Both the position numbers and the translations under genes were made by a program. A model generated the notes under the pieces. The model did not search any database. It saw nothing but the letters and a program-made list of their open reading frames with translations, and was not told where the DNA came from. From Nonomuraea turcica (GTDB taxonomy: Bacteria > Actinomycetota > Actinomycetes > Streptosporangiales > Streptosporangiaceae), in assembly GCF_030718205.1 (NCBI RefSeq), contig NZ_JAUZQF010000010.1, forward strand, positions 359,146 to 423,145: a DNA stretch of 64,000 nt, read 5' to 3'. The stretch's first letter is position 1. Every line of letters begins with the position of its first letter. Positions 54,484 to 63,172 of the stretch are shown here, piece by piece.

Positions 54484-55869
54484 TCAGTGGTGGCCGGGGT
54501 ACGAAGCCTGCGTCTGCGCGTTCAGGGAACGCATCTTGACCCAGTTCGCCTGGTTCGTCCGCGGATCGTTGATCTTCACCACGTCCAGGCCCAGGTTGAA
54601 GTCAGAGCCGTAGATGTAGCCGTTGTAGTAGTACGCCGACCAGAAGCCGCCGCTGAGGGCCGGCGCGGTGTTGTCCGGTCCCCGCTCGAAGTAGGCGATC
54701 TCCTGCGGGTGCGCCGAGTCGGTGAAGTCGACCACCGAGATGCCACCCTGGTACCACGCCTGCACCATGATGTCGCGGCCCTTGACCGGGATCAGCGAGC
54801 CGTTGTGGGCCACACAGTTCTCCGTGTCGGCCTGGTGCCGTGCGATCTTGAAGTAGCTCCTGAACTGGAGCTGCCCGTTCACGATGTCGTAGTACGCGTT
54901 GGCGCCCTTGTTCGGCCCGATGGCCTCGTTGCAGGTGGCCCGGGTGCCACCGCCGAGCTCGTCGGTGAAGATCACCTTCGTGCCCGTGTTGTTGAAGGTC
55001 GCCGAGTGCCAGAACGCGAAGTTCGCCTCGTCGCGCACGGTCGCGGTGACCTTGGGCTGCTCGGGGTTGCGGATGTCGAGCAGGATGCCGTCACCCATGC
55101 AGGCGCCCGCCGCGATGCCCTTCTCCGGGTAGGCCGTGATGTCGTGGCAGCCGGTCGTGGCCGACTTCCCATTGGGGTAGGGCAGCGGGACACCGCCGTA
55201 GCCGCCCTGCGGGAACAGGTTCGGCGTGGCGATCACGGTCGCGGCCGTCGGATTGTTCAGCGGCACCTTGATGATCGAGATCAGGTCGTGCGGCGTCTTG
55301 CAGTCCGGGTATGTGTCGTTCGGGTTGTAGGACGAGACGTAGATGTAGACGTTCTGACGCGAGCGGTCGGGCACCAGCGTGTGGGTGTGCGAACCGCAGT
55401 TGGTCTCGACCGACTTGATGTACTTCGGGTTGGCCTTGTCCGAGACGTCGAAGATCCGTACGCCCTCCCACGACTCCTTGACCGTCGCAGGCTGCGATGT
55501 GCTGCTGCACGAGTCGTTGTTCCGGGAGGAGTCGACGGAGCCGAACAGCAGGTTGCCGTAGACGGACACGTCCATCTGGCCGCCCGGGCAGACCACGGAG
55601 CTGACGAGCGAGGTCTGCTTCGGGTGCTTGACGTCGTAGATGGAGAAGCCGTAGTAGTTGCCGACATATGCGTAGTCGCCCTGGAAGGCCATGTCCGTAT
55701 GGATGTCGGCCAGCGCTTCGGGCTTGGGCACGTTGGTGACGTGCTCCATGTTGGGGCTCATGACGATCTGACCGGGAGCAGGGATGTCTGCGGCCTGGAC
55801 GGGCAGGGTGCTGCCCGCCAGCGCCACGACCGCCGCCACGAGGATGAGGGCCCTGCGCGGGGTTAACAC
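54484..55869 (-). CDS. Secreted LVIVD-repeat beta-propeller-like protein (copy B)
   Basis: A 461-residue paralog of copy A with a signal peptide (ILVAAVVALAGSTLPVQAA) and the same order of repeats and cysteines: YVGNYYGFSIYDVKHPKQ, GVRIFDVSDKANPKYIKS, GGISVVDFTDSAHPQEIAY, LGLDVVKINDPRTN. Long stretches match copy A (VAHNGSLIPVKGRDIMVQAW, GDG-LLDI). GTG start with GGAGG upstream. It is the upstream gene of the pair and faces the DUF305 gene across a 167-base divergent gap. Confidence 0.88.
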   Translation of the reverse strand: MLTPRRALILVAAVVALAGSTLPVQAADIPAPGQIVMSPNMEHVTNVPKPEALADIHTDMAFQGDYAYVGNYYGFSIYDVKHPKQTSLVSSVVCPGGQMDVSVYGNLLFGSVDSSRNNDSCSSTSQPATVKESWEGVRIFDVSDKANPKYIKSVETNCGSHTHTLVPDRSRQNVYIYVSSYNPNDTYPDCKTPHDLISIIKVPLNNPTAATVIATPNLFPQGGYGGVPLPYPNGKSATTGCHDITAYPEKGIAAGACMGDGILLDIRNPEQPKVTATVRDEANFAFWHSATFNNTGTKVIFTDELGGGTRATCNEAIGPNKGANAYYDIVNGQLQFRSYFKIARHQADTENCVAHNGSLIPVKGRDIMVQAWYQGGISVVDFTDSAHPQEIAYFERGPDNTAPALSGGFWSAYYYNGYIYGSDFNLGLDVVKINDPRTNQANWVKMRSLNAQTQASYPGHH

Positions 55870-56036
55870 TGGTCAACCTCCAATAAAGGGGGCATAAATC
55901 TACGTAATCTTCGCGTCTCCCGCCCTGAAGGGCCAGTGTCCAACCTGTCAATTTTTGTTCCGGTTCACCCCCTTTCAATTGGGGCGTTTTTCACCTAGAG
56001 TGCGCATTCTCCACCACATCAGTCAGGGAGGGCTGA

Positions 56037-56687
56037 GTGCGCGCCGCGCTCGGGTTCATTGCAAGCACGGTCCTTGCAGGCACGGTCATCGCTCTCTCCG
56101 GCTGCACCTCCAGTACGCCGCCGCAAGCCCCGCGGGCCGACTCGACCGCGCCCGTGATCGCCCCCGGCCGCCCCGGCGAGCTGGCCAAGACGCTCGCGCC
56201 TGGCGAGGCCGCCACCGCCGTGCCCTCACCCACCGCGAACGCCGCCGACGTCACCTACGTGCAGGACATGATCGTCCATCACCAGCAGGCGCTCGACATG
56301 GCGTTGCTCGCGCCCAACCGGGCGGACTCGGCCAAGCTCAAGAGCCTGGCCGACCGGATCAAGGCGGCTCAGGGGCCGGAGATCCAGTTCATGACGGGCT
56401 GGCTACGCGAGCTGGACCAGAAGGTGCCCGACCATCACGCCGCGCACGACGGCATGCCGGGAATGGCCACGCCCGAGCAGCTCGAGGCACTGAAGGCCGC
56501 CACGGGCAAGAACTTCGACCGGATGTTCCTTGAGCTCATGATCAACCACCACCTCGGCGCGATCAAGATGTCCGAGCAGGTGCTGAGCAGCGGCTCCCAC
56601 ATCAGGATCGAAGAACTGGCCAGCGACGTCAGCGTCACCCAGGCAGCCGAGATCCGCCGCATGCAGGAAATGCAGTCGGCCCTTTAG
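56037..56687 (+). CDS. DUF305-family lipoprotein
   Basis: A 216-residue lipoprotein, Cys23 after VIALSGC. Two DUF305 histidine motifs are present: YVQDMIVHHQQALDMALL and ELMINHHLGAIKMSEQVL. Met and His residues between them (DHHAAHDGMPGMATPE) suggest metal binding; some DUF305 proteins, such as CopM, bind copper. GTG start. It is divergent from the LVIVD pair, so all three may act together in the envelope, possibly in metal handling. That link is inference from position. Confidence 0.9.
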   Translation: MRAALGFIASTVLAGTVIALSGCTSSTPPQAPRADSTAPVIAPGRPGELAKTLAPGEAATAVPSPTANAADVTYVQDMIVHHQQALDMALLAPNRADSAKLKSLADRIKAAQGPEIQFMTGWLRELDQKVPDHHAAHDGMPGMATPEQLEALKAATGKNFDRMFLELMINHHLGAIKMSEQVLSSGSHIRIEELASDVSVTQAAEIRRMQEMQSAL

Positions 56688-56712
56688 CCCTCGCCCTGCC
56701 ACGAGTGCAGTG

Positions 56713-57948
56713 TCAGGAGCCCGCCCGCCACGAATGCAGGTAGTCCTCCTGCTCGGGGGTGAGCGTGTCGATGCCGATGCCGGTGGCGGCCAACTTGAGC
56801 CTGGCGACCTCATGGTCGATCTCGCCCGGCACGTCGTAGACGCCAGGCGCCAACTCCGCTCGCGCGCCCACCAGCCACTCCACGGCGAGGGCCTGGGCGG
56901 AGAACGACATGTCCATGACGGCCGCCGGATGCCCCTCCGCGGCGGTGAGGTTGACCAGGCGCCCCTCGGCCAGCAGCAGCAGCCGCCGGCCGTCGGGCAT
57001 CACGTACTCGTCGGTGTTGGGGCGGACCCCCCGGTGCACCTCCTGGGCCAGCTCGTCCAGCGCGCGCACGTCGATCTCCACATCGAAGTGTCCCGCGTTG
57101 GCCAGGATCGCCCCATCTTTCATGACCGACAGGTGCTCGCCTCTGATCACGTCCCGGTTGCCGGTCACGGTCACGAACAGATCGCCGAGCATCGCGGCCT
57201 GCGCCATCGGCCGCACCTCGTAGCCCTGCAGGGTGGCGTCGAGCGCCTTGACCGCGTCGATCTCGGTCACGATCACCCGCGCCCCGAACCCCTTGGCCCG
57301 CTCGGCCACCCCACGCCCGCAGTAGCCGAACCCGGCCACGACCACGGTCCGCCCAGCGAGCATGGTGTTGGTCGCCCGCATGATCCCGTCAAGCGTCGAC
57401 TGCCCGGTGCCATACCGGTTGTCGAACATGCGCTTGGTCCGCGTGTCGTTGACCGCCACCACAGGAAACCGCAGCGCCCCCTCGGCCGCCATCTGCCGCA
57501 ACCGAATGATCCCGGTCGTGGTCTCCTCACACCCGCCGCTCACCCGCTCGAGCAGATCAGTCCGCTCGGTGTGCAGGATGTTGACAAGATCACACCCATC
57601 ATCGAGCACCAGGTCGGGCTCAAGATCAAGCGCCTGGTGAATATGCCGGTAGTAGGTGGCCCGGTCCACTCCAGCCCGCGCGTGCACGCCGATGCCATAG
57701 GTCCGCAGGGCCTCGGCGACGTCGTCCTGCGTGGAGAGGGGATTGGAGGCGGCCAGCTCGATCTGCGCACCGCCCGCCTTCAAGGCCCCCATGAGCACCG
57801 CCGTCTCAGCGGTGACGTGCAGGCACGCCGCGATCCGCAGCCCGTCAAACGGCCGTGAGAGCGCGAACCGCTCACCGATCGCGGTCAACACCGGCATCGA
57901 ACGAGCAGCCCACGAGATCTGCCGTTCACCGCTTTCACTGACGTCCAT
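56713..57948 (-). CDS. S-adenosylhomocysteine hydrolase-like protein, short form
   Basis: A 411-residue protein of the adenosylhomocysteinase family. It has CLHVTAETAVLMGALKAGG, ILHTERTDLLERV, EETTTGIIRLRQM, VNDTRTKRMFDNRYGTGQST, the NAD motif VVVAGFGYCGRGVAERAK and VTGNRDVIRGEHLSVMKDGA. It lacks the insertion present in the neighbouring 475-residue AhcY and the C-terminal Lys-Tyr tail (ends DYLHSWRAGS). That layout is like the short archaeal and Thermotoga type. It may act on a different adenosyl substrate. ATG at 57948. It converges on the DUF305 gene with a 25-base gap. Confidence 0.85.
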   Translation of the reverse strand: MDVSESGERQISWAARSMPVLTAIGERFALSRPFDGLRIAACLHVTAETAVLMGALKAGGAQIELAASNPLSTQDDVAEALRTYGIGVHARAGVDRATYYRHIHQALDLEPDLVLDDGCDLVNILHTERTDLLERVSGGCEETTTGIIRLRQMAAEGALRFPVVAVNDTRTKRMFDNRYGTGQSTLDGIMRATNTMLAGRTVVVAGFGYCGRGVAERAKGFGARVIVTEIDAVKALDATLQGYEVRPMAQAAMLGDLFVTVTGNRDVIRGEHLSVMKDGAILANAGHFDVEIDVRALDELAQEVHRGVRPNTDEYVMPDGRRLLLLAEGRLVNLTAAEGHPAAVMDMSFSAQALAVEWLVGARAELAPGVYDVPGEIDHEVARLKLAATGIGIDTLTPEQEDYLHSWRAGS

Positions 57949-58084
57949 GGGTGCCTGCTAACCGAAGAAGACGGCCAAGAATACGCTCGTCACGGCGAGC
58001 ACCCCGTGAGCCTTCACGACCGGCCATGACAGACGGGAACCGGGTGCGGCGCGTGCGGTGACCTTGGGCGACCGTAAAAGAAGG

Positions 58085-58143
58085 TGGTTGTGGAGCTCCA
58101 AAGGAGCTCCGTGAGAAGAGAACCCCTCGCGGTTGTGGAGCTC
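58085..58143. repeat. Direct repeat of GGTTGTGGAGCTCC
   Basis: The 14-base sequence occurs at 58085-58098 and 58130-58143, 45 bp apart, with another AGGAGCTCC at 58101-58109 between. GGAGCTCC is itself palindromic, so the copies can form alternative hairpins. They lie in the 221-base gap between the two hydrolase genes. Confidence 0.7.
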
Positions 58144-58173
58144 CTGAATCTTCTCCGAGAGAAGAAGATTCAG
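58144..58173 (-). terminator. Hairpin at the ahcY stop codon
   Basis: A perfect 11-bp stem CTGAATCTTCT (58144-58154) with AGAAGATTCAG (58163-58173) and an 8-base loop. It includes the ahcY stop codon (58172-58170). No long T-run follows, so it may act as a terminator, attenuator or mRNA end-protector. Confidence 0.6.
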
Positions 58174-59597
58174 TAGCGATAGTGGTCGGACTTGTAGGGG
58201 CCCTCGACGTGGACGCCGATGTAGGAGGCCTGCTCCTTCGTGAGCTCGGTGAGCTTGACGCCGAGGGCGTCAAGGTGCAGGCGGGCGACCTTCTCATCCA
58301 GGTGCTTCGGCAGCGTGTAGACCCCGATCGGGTATTCGGAGGTCTTCGTGAACAGCTCGATCTGCGCGATCACCTGGTTGGTGAACGAGTTGGACATGAC
58401 GAAGCTCGGGTGCCCGGTCGCGCAGCCGAGGTTCATGAGCCGGCCCTCGGCGAGCACGATGATCGAGTGCCCGTCGGCGAAAACCCACTCGTCGACCTGG
58501 GGCTTGATGTTGTTCCTGACGATGCCGGGCAGCTTGGCGAGGCCCGCCATGTCGATCTCGTTGTCGAAGTGGCCGATGTTGGACACGATCGCCTGGTGCT
58601 TCATCTTCGCCATGTGCTCGGCGGTGATGATGTTGAAGTTGCCGGTGGCGGTGACGAAGATGTCGGCGATGCCGACGACCTCGTCCAGCGTCGTCACCTG
58701 GAAGCCGTCCATGGCCGCCTGGAGCGCGCAGATGGGGTCGATCTCGGTGACGATGACCCGGGCGCCCTGGCCGCGCAGCGCGTCGGCGCAGCCCTTGCCG
58801 ACGTCGCCGTAGCCGCAGACCACGGCCACCTTGCCGCCGATCAGCACGTCGGTCGCCCGGTTCAGGCCGTCGATGACGGAGTGGCGGCAGCCGTACTTGT
58901 TGTCGAACTTGGACTTGGTGACCGAGTCGTTGACGTTGATCGCCGGGAACAGCAGCTGGCCGTTCTTGTGCATCTCGTAGAGCCGGTGCACGCCGGTCGT
59001 GGTCTCCTCGGTGACGCCCTTGATGCTCTCGGCGATCCGGGTCCACCTCTTGTCCGAACCGACCGTGCGGGTGAGCAGGTCGATGATGACGTGCCACTCC
59101 TCCGGGTCGTCGGCGGTGGCGGGCGGCACGGCGCCGGCCTTCTCGTATTCGGCGCCCTTGTGAACGAGGAGCGTGGCGTCGCCGCCGTCGTCCAGGATCA
59201 TGTTGGGGGCGTCACCGTTGGGCCAGGTGAGCGCCTGCTCGGTGCACCACCAGTATTCCTCCAGCGTCTCGCCCTTCCAGGCGAACACCGGCACACCCTG
59301 CGGGTTGTCCACGGTGCCGTCGGGTCCGACGACCACCGCGGCGGCGGCGTGGTCCTGCGTGGAGAAGATGTTGCAGCTGACCCAGCGGACCTCGGCGCCC
59401 AGCGCCACCAGCGTCTCGATGAGGACGGCCGTCTGGATCGTCATGTGCAGGGAGCCCATGATCTTCGCACCGCGAAGGGGCTGGGAGGCCGCGTATTCCT
59501 TGCGGACCGACATGAGGCCGGGCATCTCGTGCTCGGCGAGCCGGATCTCCTTGCGGCCGAACTCGGCAAGTGAAAGGTCGGCGACCTTGAAGTCCAT
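58170..59597 (-). CDS. ahcY: Adenosylhomocysteinase, long form
   Basis: A 475-residue S-adenosylhomocysteine hydrolase, which splits the by-product of methylation reactions into adenosine and homocysteine. Motifs include SLAEFGRKEIRLAEHEMPGL, LHMTIQTAVLIETLVALGAE, SCNIFSTQDHAAAAV, EETTTGVHRLYEM, NVNDSVTKSKFDNKYGCRHS and the NAD motif VCGYGDVGKGCADALRGQGA. The C-terminus GPYKSDHYRY is the cofactor-contacting tail. I place the start at ATG 59597 after GAGGGGA; a longer frame to 59735 is rejected. It is divergent from a MerR-type gene. Confidence 0.97.
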   Translation of the reverse strand: MDFKVADLSLAEFGRKEIRLAEHEMPGLMSVRKEYAASQPLRGAKIMGSLHMTIQTAVLIETLVALGAEVRWVSCNIFSTQDHAAAAVVVGPDGTVDNPQGVPVFAWKGETLEEYWWCTEQALTWPNGDAPNMILDDGGDATLLVHKGAEYEKAGAVPPATADDPEEWHVIIDLLTRTVGSDKRWTRIAESIKGVTEETTTGVHRLYEMHKNGQLLFPAINVNDSVTKSKFDNKYGCRHSVIDGLNRATDVLIGGKVAVVCGYGDVGKGCADALRGQGARVIVTEIDPICALQAAMDGFQVTTLDEVVGIADIFVTATGNFNIITAEHMAKMKHQAIVSNIGHFDNEIDMAGLAKLPGIVRNNIKPQVDEWVFADGHSIIVLAEGRLMNLGCATGHPSFVMSNSFTNQVIAQIELFTKTSEYPIGVYTLPKHLDEKVARLHLDALGVKLTELTKEQASYIGVHVEGPYKSDHYRY

Positions 59598-59700
59598 CGG
59601 GTGTCCCCTCGCGCTGACGGTGATTCTCGGGGACGAGTCTAGGCCCCGCATGACCGGGATCGCATTCCCAGCACGCTGAAACTGACGTAAGAATGTAAGG

Positions 59701-60030
59701 ATGCGCATCACGGAAGCAGCCAAGCGGCTCGGCATGTCCCCACGAATGCTTCGATACCGGGAGTCTCTCGGGCTGCTGCCGCCGGTGCGGGAGCAGGGGG
59801 CGCACCGGCGGTTCGGCCCCGATGAGCTGGCCGCCGTGGCTCAGGGGGTGGAGCTGGAGAAGCGGTTCGACGTGTCGCCGGCCGAGCTGGCGTTCGCGCT
59901 GCGGGTGCTGAGCGAGCCGACGGTGGCGGCCGCCGTACGCGACCTGGGGGTGCGGATCGGCCGCATCCAGGTGCCCCGCAGGGCCCTCGACTTCGAGAAG
60001 GAGAAGGCCCTGCGGCTCCTCAGGCGGTGA
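59701..60030 (+). CDS. Small MerR-family regulator
   Basis: A 109-residue protein. The N-terminal winged helix is ITEAAKRLGMSPRMLRYRES with LGLLPPVR and HRRFGPDELAAV. A short C-terminal helical part follows with no metal-binding cysteines. It is divergent from ahcY (103-base gap), a common arrangement in actinobacteria. The target may be ahcY; this is inference from position. Confidence 0.85.
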   Translation: MRITEAAKRLGMSPRMLRYRESLGLLPPVREQGAHRRFGPDELAAVAQGVELEKRFDVSPAELAFALRVLSEPTVAAAVRDLGVRIGRIQVPRRALDFEKEKALRLLRR

Positions 60031-60033
60031 ACG

Positions 60034-60972
60034 TCATGAGGTCGTCTCGGCGGCCGTGGCGCGCTCGCGGTCCAGGTCCGGCTCCAGGTAGATGACCCGC
60101 GCGATCGGCACCGCCTGGCGGATGCGGCGCTCGGCCTCGTCGATGCCGCGCGCCACCTCCGAGGCCGTCTCGTCGTGCGACACGGCGATCTTGGCGCCCA
60201 CGAGGAGCTCCTCCGGCCCGAGGTGCAGCGTCCGCATGTGGATGATCCTTTCCACCTCGGGCGCGCTCTCCAGCGCGTGGCGGATCTGGTCCTCTACCTC
60301 CGGCGAGGCGCCCTCACCGACCAGCAGCGACTTGGTCTCGATGGCCAGCACGATCGCGATGACGGCGAGCAGCACGCCGATCATCAGGGTGCCGATGGCG
60401 TCCCAGACGGGGTCGCCCGTGACGACGGTCATCGTCACGCCGAACAACGCGAAGATCAGGCCGAACAGCGCACCCAGGTCCTCCAGCAGGATGACCGGCA
60501 GCTCGGGCGACTTGGACCGGCGGATGAACGCCCACCACGACTGCTGGCCACGCACGGCGTTCGACTCCTTGATCGCCGTGCGGAACGAGAGAGTCTCCGC
60601 ACCGATCGCGAAGATCAGCACGGCGAACGCCCAGATCGGCGAGCGGAGCTCATGCGGATGGGTGATCTTCTGGTAGCCCTCGTAGAGCGAGAACGCCGCG
60701 CCGATCGTGAACAGCACGACGGCCACCACGAAGGCGTAGAAGTAGCGCTCACGCCCGTAGCCGAACGGGTGCTCCCTGGTGCTGGCCCGCTGCGCCCGCC
60801 TACCGCCGATCAGCAGCAACACCTGATTGCCCGAGTCGGCGACGGAGTGGATGCCCTCCGCCAGCATGGACGAGGACCCGGTGAATGCCGCGGCCACAAA
60901 TTTGGACACGGCGATGGCCAGGTTTGCGGCCAATGCCGCAACGATCGCTTTGGTTCCGCCGCTCGCGCTCAC
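60034..60972 (-). CDS. Cation diffusion facilitator family transporter
   Basis: A 312-residue membrane exporter of divalent metals. Six membrane helices are predicted. The first metal-site motif is IHSVADSGNQVLLLIGGRRA (His42, Asp46); the second is LLEDLGALFGLIFA, with Glu/Asp in place of the usual His/Asp. The C-terminal cytoplasmic domain has VERIIHMRTLHLGPEELLVG. It may export zinc, iron or manganese. The start at 60972 lies 49 bases from the SIS-isomerase gene end. Confidence 0.92.
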   Translation of the reverse strand: MSASGGTKAIVAALAANLAIAVSKFVAAAFTGSSSMLAEGIHSVADSGNQVLLLIGGRRAQRASTREHPFGYGRERYFYAFVVAVVLFTIGAAFSLYEGYQKITHPHELRSPIWAFAVLIFAIGAETLSFRTAIKESNAVRGQQSWWAFIRRSKSPELPVILLEDLGALFGLIFALFGVTMTVVTGDPVWDAIGTLMIGVLLAVIAIVLAIETKSLLVGEGASPEVEDQIRHALESAPEVERIIHMRTLHLGPEELLVGAKIAVSHDETASEVARGIDEAERRIRQAVPIARVIYLEPDLDRERATAAETTS

Positions 60973-61021
60973 GGCACTTCTCCACTCATAAAGATCACGT
61001 ATTAAGGCCTGGAAAAGGATC

Positions 61022-62128
61022 CTATTGCGAAATTCTGGCCTTCAGCTCAGTGATCGCTGACACAGGGGTCGGATCCACGCCATATCCCAGCGCCAGGTAC
61101 GTGCTGGCGTAGTCGCCCAGGGCGATCAGCGAGGCGATCCGCTCCAGCGGATGCACCCCCTCGGCCGTGAGCTCGGTGACCCTGACGTCGCGTTCGCGCG
61201 CCAGCCGCAGCACCGCCTCGCGCCGCCGCGTCACCTGGGGGTGCTCTTCGACGTCACGCATGACGACGAGCCGCAGCGTAAGTCCGGCGGTGTCGGCGAA
61301 GATGTCGTGCGCGGCCATCGGCCCGTCGAGGGCGGCCACCTGGTTGTGGCCGGCCTCGGGCAGCTCTCCGTAAACAGCGGGATATTTCGCGTTCGTGTTG
61401 AGCTGGCAGGCCAGCCGGTACGCGGCCACGGCCGCCACCTGCGACGACCCCCAGATCATCGGGACGCTCTCGGCCAGGTCCATGGCGAGCGATTTGCCGG
61501 GGTTGATGAACGACTCGCTGGACGGCCGGCACCGGTGCGCCATGTCCTCCAGGGCTTTGGCCACCCGCTCGAACAGGTCCGCCTCCGCCGGCACGAGCCG
61601 CAGCTCGGCGGCGGCCACGATCAGGGGGATGGTCAGGAGCCAGACGTTCGCCCTGGACTGCCCGTCGACCGGGACCGCCACGTAGACGGCCGATCCCTGC
61701 ACCGCGATGGCCTCCAACGGGGAACCCGAGGGTCCGACGCCGAGCAGCGTAGAGCCGCGCCGCACGGCCTGGGTTGCGACGGACAGCGTCTCCTCGGTGT
61801 CGCCCGAGCCGGAGACGGCGATGACCAGGTCGGTGGCGCCGACCCAGCCGGGGAGCTGATAAGAACGCAAGGTCACGATGGGCAGCGGCACGCCGTTGCC
61901 GGCCACCGCCGCCAGGATGTCGCCCGCAATGCCGGAGCCGCCCATGCCCGCGACCACGATGGCGCGCGGCCGCCCGTGGGCGGCCAGCCGGTCGAGGCGG
62001 GCCTCGACGGCCGCACGGTGGCCGGTGCGTATGTGAGCCGCGGATGAGGCGACCGCGGGCAACATCCCGCCAGGGTCGCCTTCACTGAGGTGAGCCTGGT
62101 CGTCGAGCCGGCCGGGCTCCCAGGTCAC
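61022..62128 (-). CDS. SIS-domain phosphosugar isomerase (phosphoglucose/phosphomannose isomerase-like)
   Basis: A 368-residue protein with an N-terminal region, a SIS domain (IVVAGMGGSGIAGDILAAVA, LVIAVSGSGDTEETLSVATQ) and a C-terminal isomerase domain with SQVAAVAAYRLACQLNTNAK and YPAVYGELPEAGHNQVAAL. This matches bifunctional PGI/PMI-like proteins, which interconvert fructose-6-phosphate with glucose- or mannose-6-phosphate. Start is GTG 62128, overlapping the stop of the Trm112 gene (GTGA). In actinobacteria this gene lies with a phosphomannomutase, consistent with a mannose-metabolism block. Confidence 0.88.
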   Translation of the reverse strand: MTWEPGRLDDQAHLSEGDPGGMLPAVASSAAHIRTGHRAAVEARLDRLAAHGRPRAIVVAGMGGSGIAGDILAAVAGNGVPLPIVTLRSYQLPGWVGATDLVIAVSGSGDTEETLSVATQAVRRGSTLLGVGPSGSPLEAIAVQGSAVYVAVPVDGQSRANVWLLTIPLIVAAAELRLVPAEADLFERVAKALEDMAHRCRPSSESFINPGKSLAMDLAESVPMIWGSSQVAAVAAYRLACQLNTNAKYPAVYGELPEAGHNQVAALDGPMAAHDIFADTAGLTLRLVVMRDVEEHPQVTRRREAVLRLARERDVRVTELTAEGVHPLERIASLIALGDYASTYLALGYGVDPTPVSAITELKARISQ

Positions 62129-62292
62129 GGTTTCCTGGCCTCGTCGACGAGCAGGACGGGGATGTCATCCCGGACCGGATAGATCAGGCCGCAGCCCGTG
62201 CAGGCCAGCTCCTCGGCCTCGCTGTCGGCACGCAGGGGCGCCTTGCACGCCGGACAGGCCAGGATCTCCAGCAGCCAGTCGTCGATCTTCAC
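62125..62292 (-). CDS. Trm112-family small zinc-ribbon protein
   Basis: A 55-residue protein found by reading the sequence. It translates as a start VKIDDWLLEILACPACKAPL, then CTGCGLIYPVRDDIPVLL. Four cysteines in CPAC and CTGC form a likely zinc ribbon, and YPVRDDIPVLL is the Trm112 family ending. Its GTG at 62292 has GGTGA 6-8 bases upstream and its stop overlaps the isomerase start. Trm112 proteins in eukaryotes activate methyltransferases; bacterial partners are unknown. Confidence 0.92.
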   Translation of the reverse strand: MKIDDWLLEILACPACKAPLRADSEAEELACTGCGLIYPVRDDIPVLLVDEARKP

Positions 62293-62350
62293 TCTTTCAC
62301 CAATCTCGCTTTCACTCGTTAGCTCGACCGTAACATCACGGTGTCACCGG

Positions 62351-63160
62351 TCAGGCGGATCGAGTCCGACGAATGATGGTCTGTATGTGGTGGAACACCG
62401 CTTGACTCGCACCACAGTGCGTGAAGTTGCGCTCGGCCTGCGTCACGGCGCTGGAATAGTCGATCGGCGTCCCGTCGAACGCCGTCCAACGGCCCCCCGC
62501 CTCCTCCACGATGATCTGCGGCGCGACATTGTCCCAGATCTTGGACGTCCGGTTCAAGAACGCACCGTAACGCCCTCTCGCCACCATCGCGATGTCGAAC
62601 GCGGAGTTGCTGCCCCGGAGCTTGTAGGGCCCGGCCAGCAGGATTTCGGCGAGAAGGGCACACTCGGCCCGCGCGACCTCGGGGTGCGCCGGATCCGCGT
62701 CAATGCCGTAACAGAGCATTCGACCGGCGACGCCACCGTTGCCGGCGACGTGGATGGGTGCCCCGTTGCAGGTAGCACCCTCGCCCTTCTGAGCACTGTA
62801 GATCTCGCCAAAGGCGGGCAACGCGATGCCACCGGCGATGGGCGTCGCATCCTCCAACAACCCGACCATGATCCCGTAGTGCGGCAGTCCTGCCGCGAAA
62901 TTGCTCGTGCCGTCGATCGGGTCGATGACCCACGTATAGCGGGACTTGTTGTCGATGACACCGGCTTCCTCGTCGATCAGGCTATGCCGGGGAAACTCCT
63001 CCCGAACTATGCGCAGCAGCAGCTTCCCTATCGCGGTGTCCGCTTCGGTGAGGACCTGATGCGGGTCGCTCTCCTTGTATTGCGTGCTCACCTTGCCGAA
63101 TTTGTCGCGGGCGACGGCTGACGCCACGTCGAGCACCTGCTCGATGAATTGTCTGTACAT
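62351..63160 (-). CDS. Inositol monophosphatase-family phosphatase
   Basis: A 269-residue protein. Metal-binding motifs are LIDEEAG (Glu64/65) and WVIDPIDGTSNFAAGLPHYG (Asp80, Asp83), with IWDNVAPQIIVEEAGG near the end, all as in IMPase/HisN-type enzymes. It removes phosphate from a small phosphorylated alcohol or sugar; the substrate is unknown. GC content is visibly below that of the preceding genes. ATG 63160, ribosome site weak (GTGGA). The GlmS-like remnant ends 12 bases upstream, so the two were probably cotranscribed. Confidence 0.88.
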   Translation of the reverse strand: MYRQFIEQVLDVASAVARDKFGKVSTQYKESDPHQVLTEADTAIGKLLLRIVREEFPRHSLIDEEAGVIDNKSRYTWVIDPIDGTSNFAAGLPHYGIMVGLLEDATPIAGGIALPAFGEIYSAQKGEGATCNGAPIHVAGNGGVAGRMLCYGIDADPAHPEVARAECALLAEILLAGPYKLRGSNSAFDIAMVARGRYGAFLNRTSKIWDNVAPQIIVEEAGGRWTAFDGTPIDYSSAVTQAERNFTHCGASQAVFHHIQTIIRRTRSA

Positions 63161-63172
63161 TTATTCCACGCC

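Noticed and set aside
59598..59700. SAH riboswitch before ahcY
   Set aside because: The gap is only 103 bases and shared with a divergent gene; I could not see the paired elements of that riboswitch.
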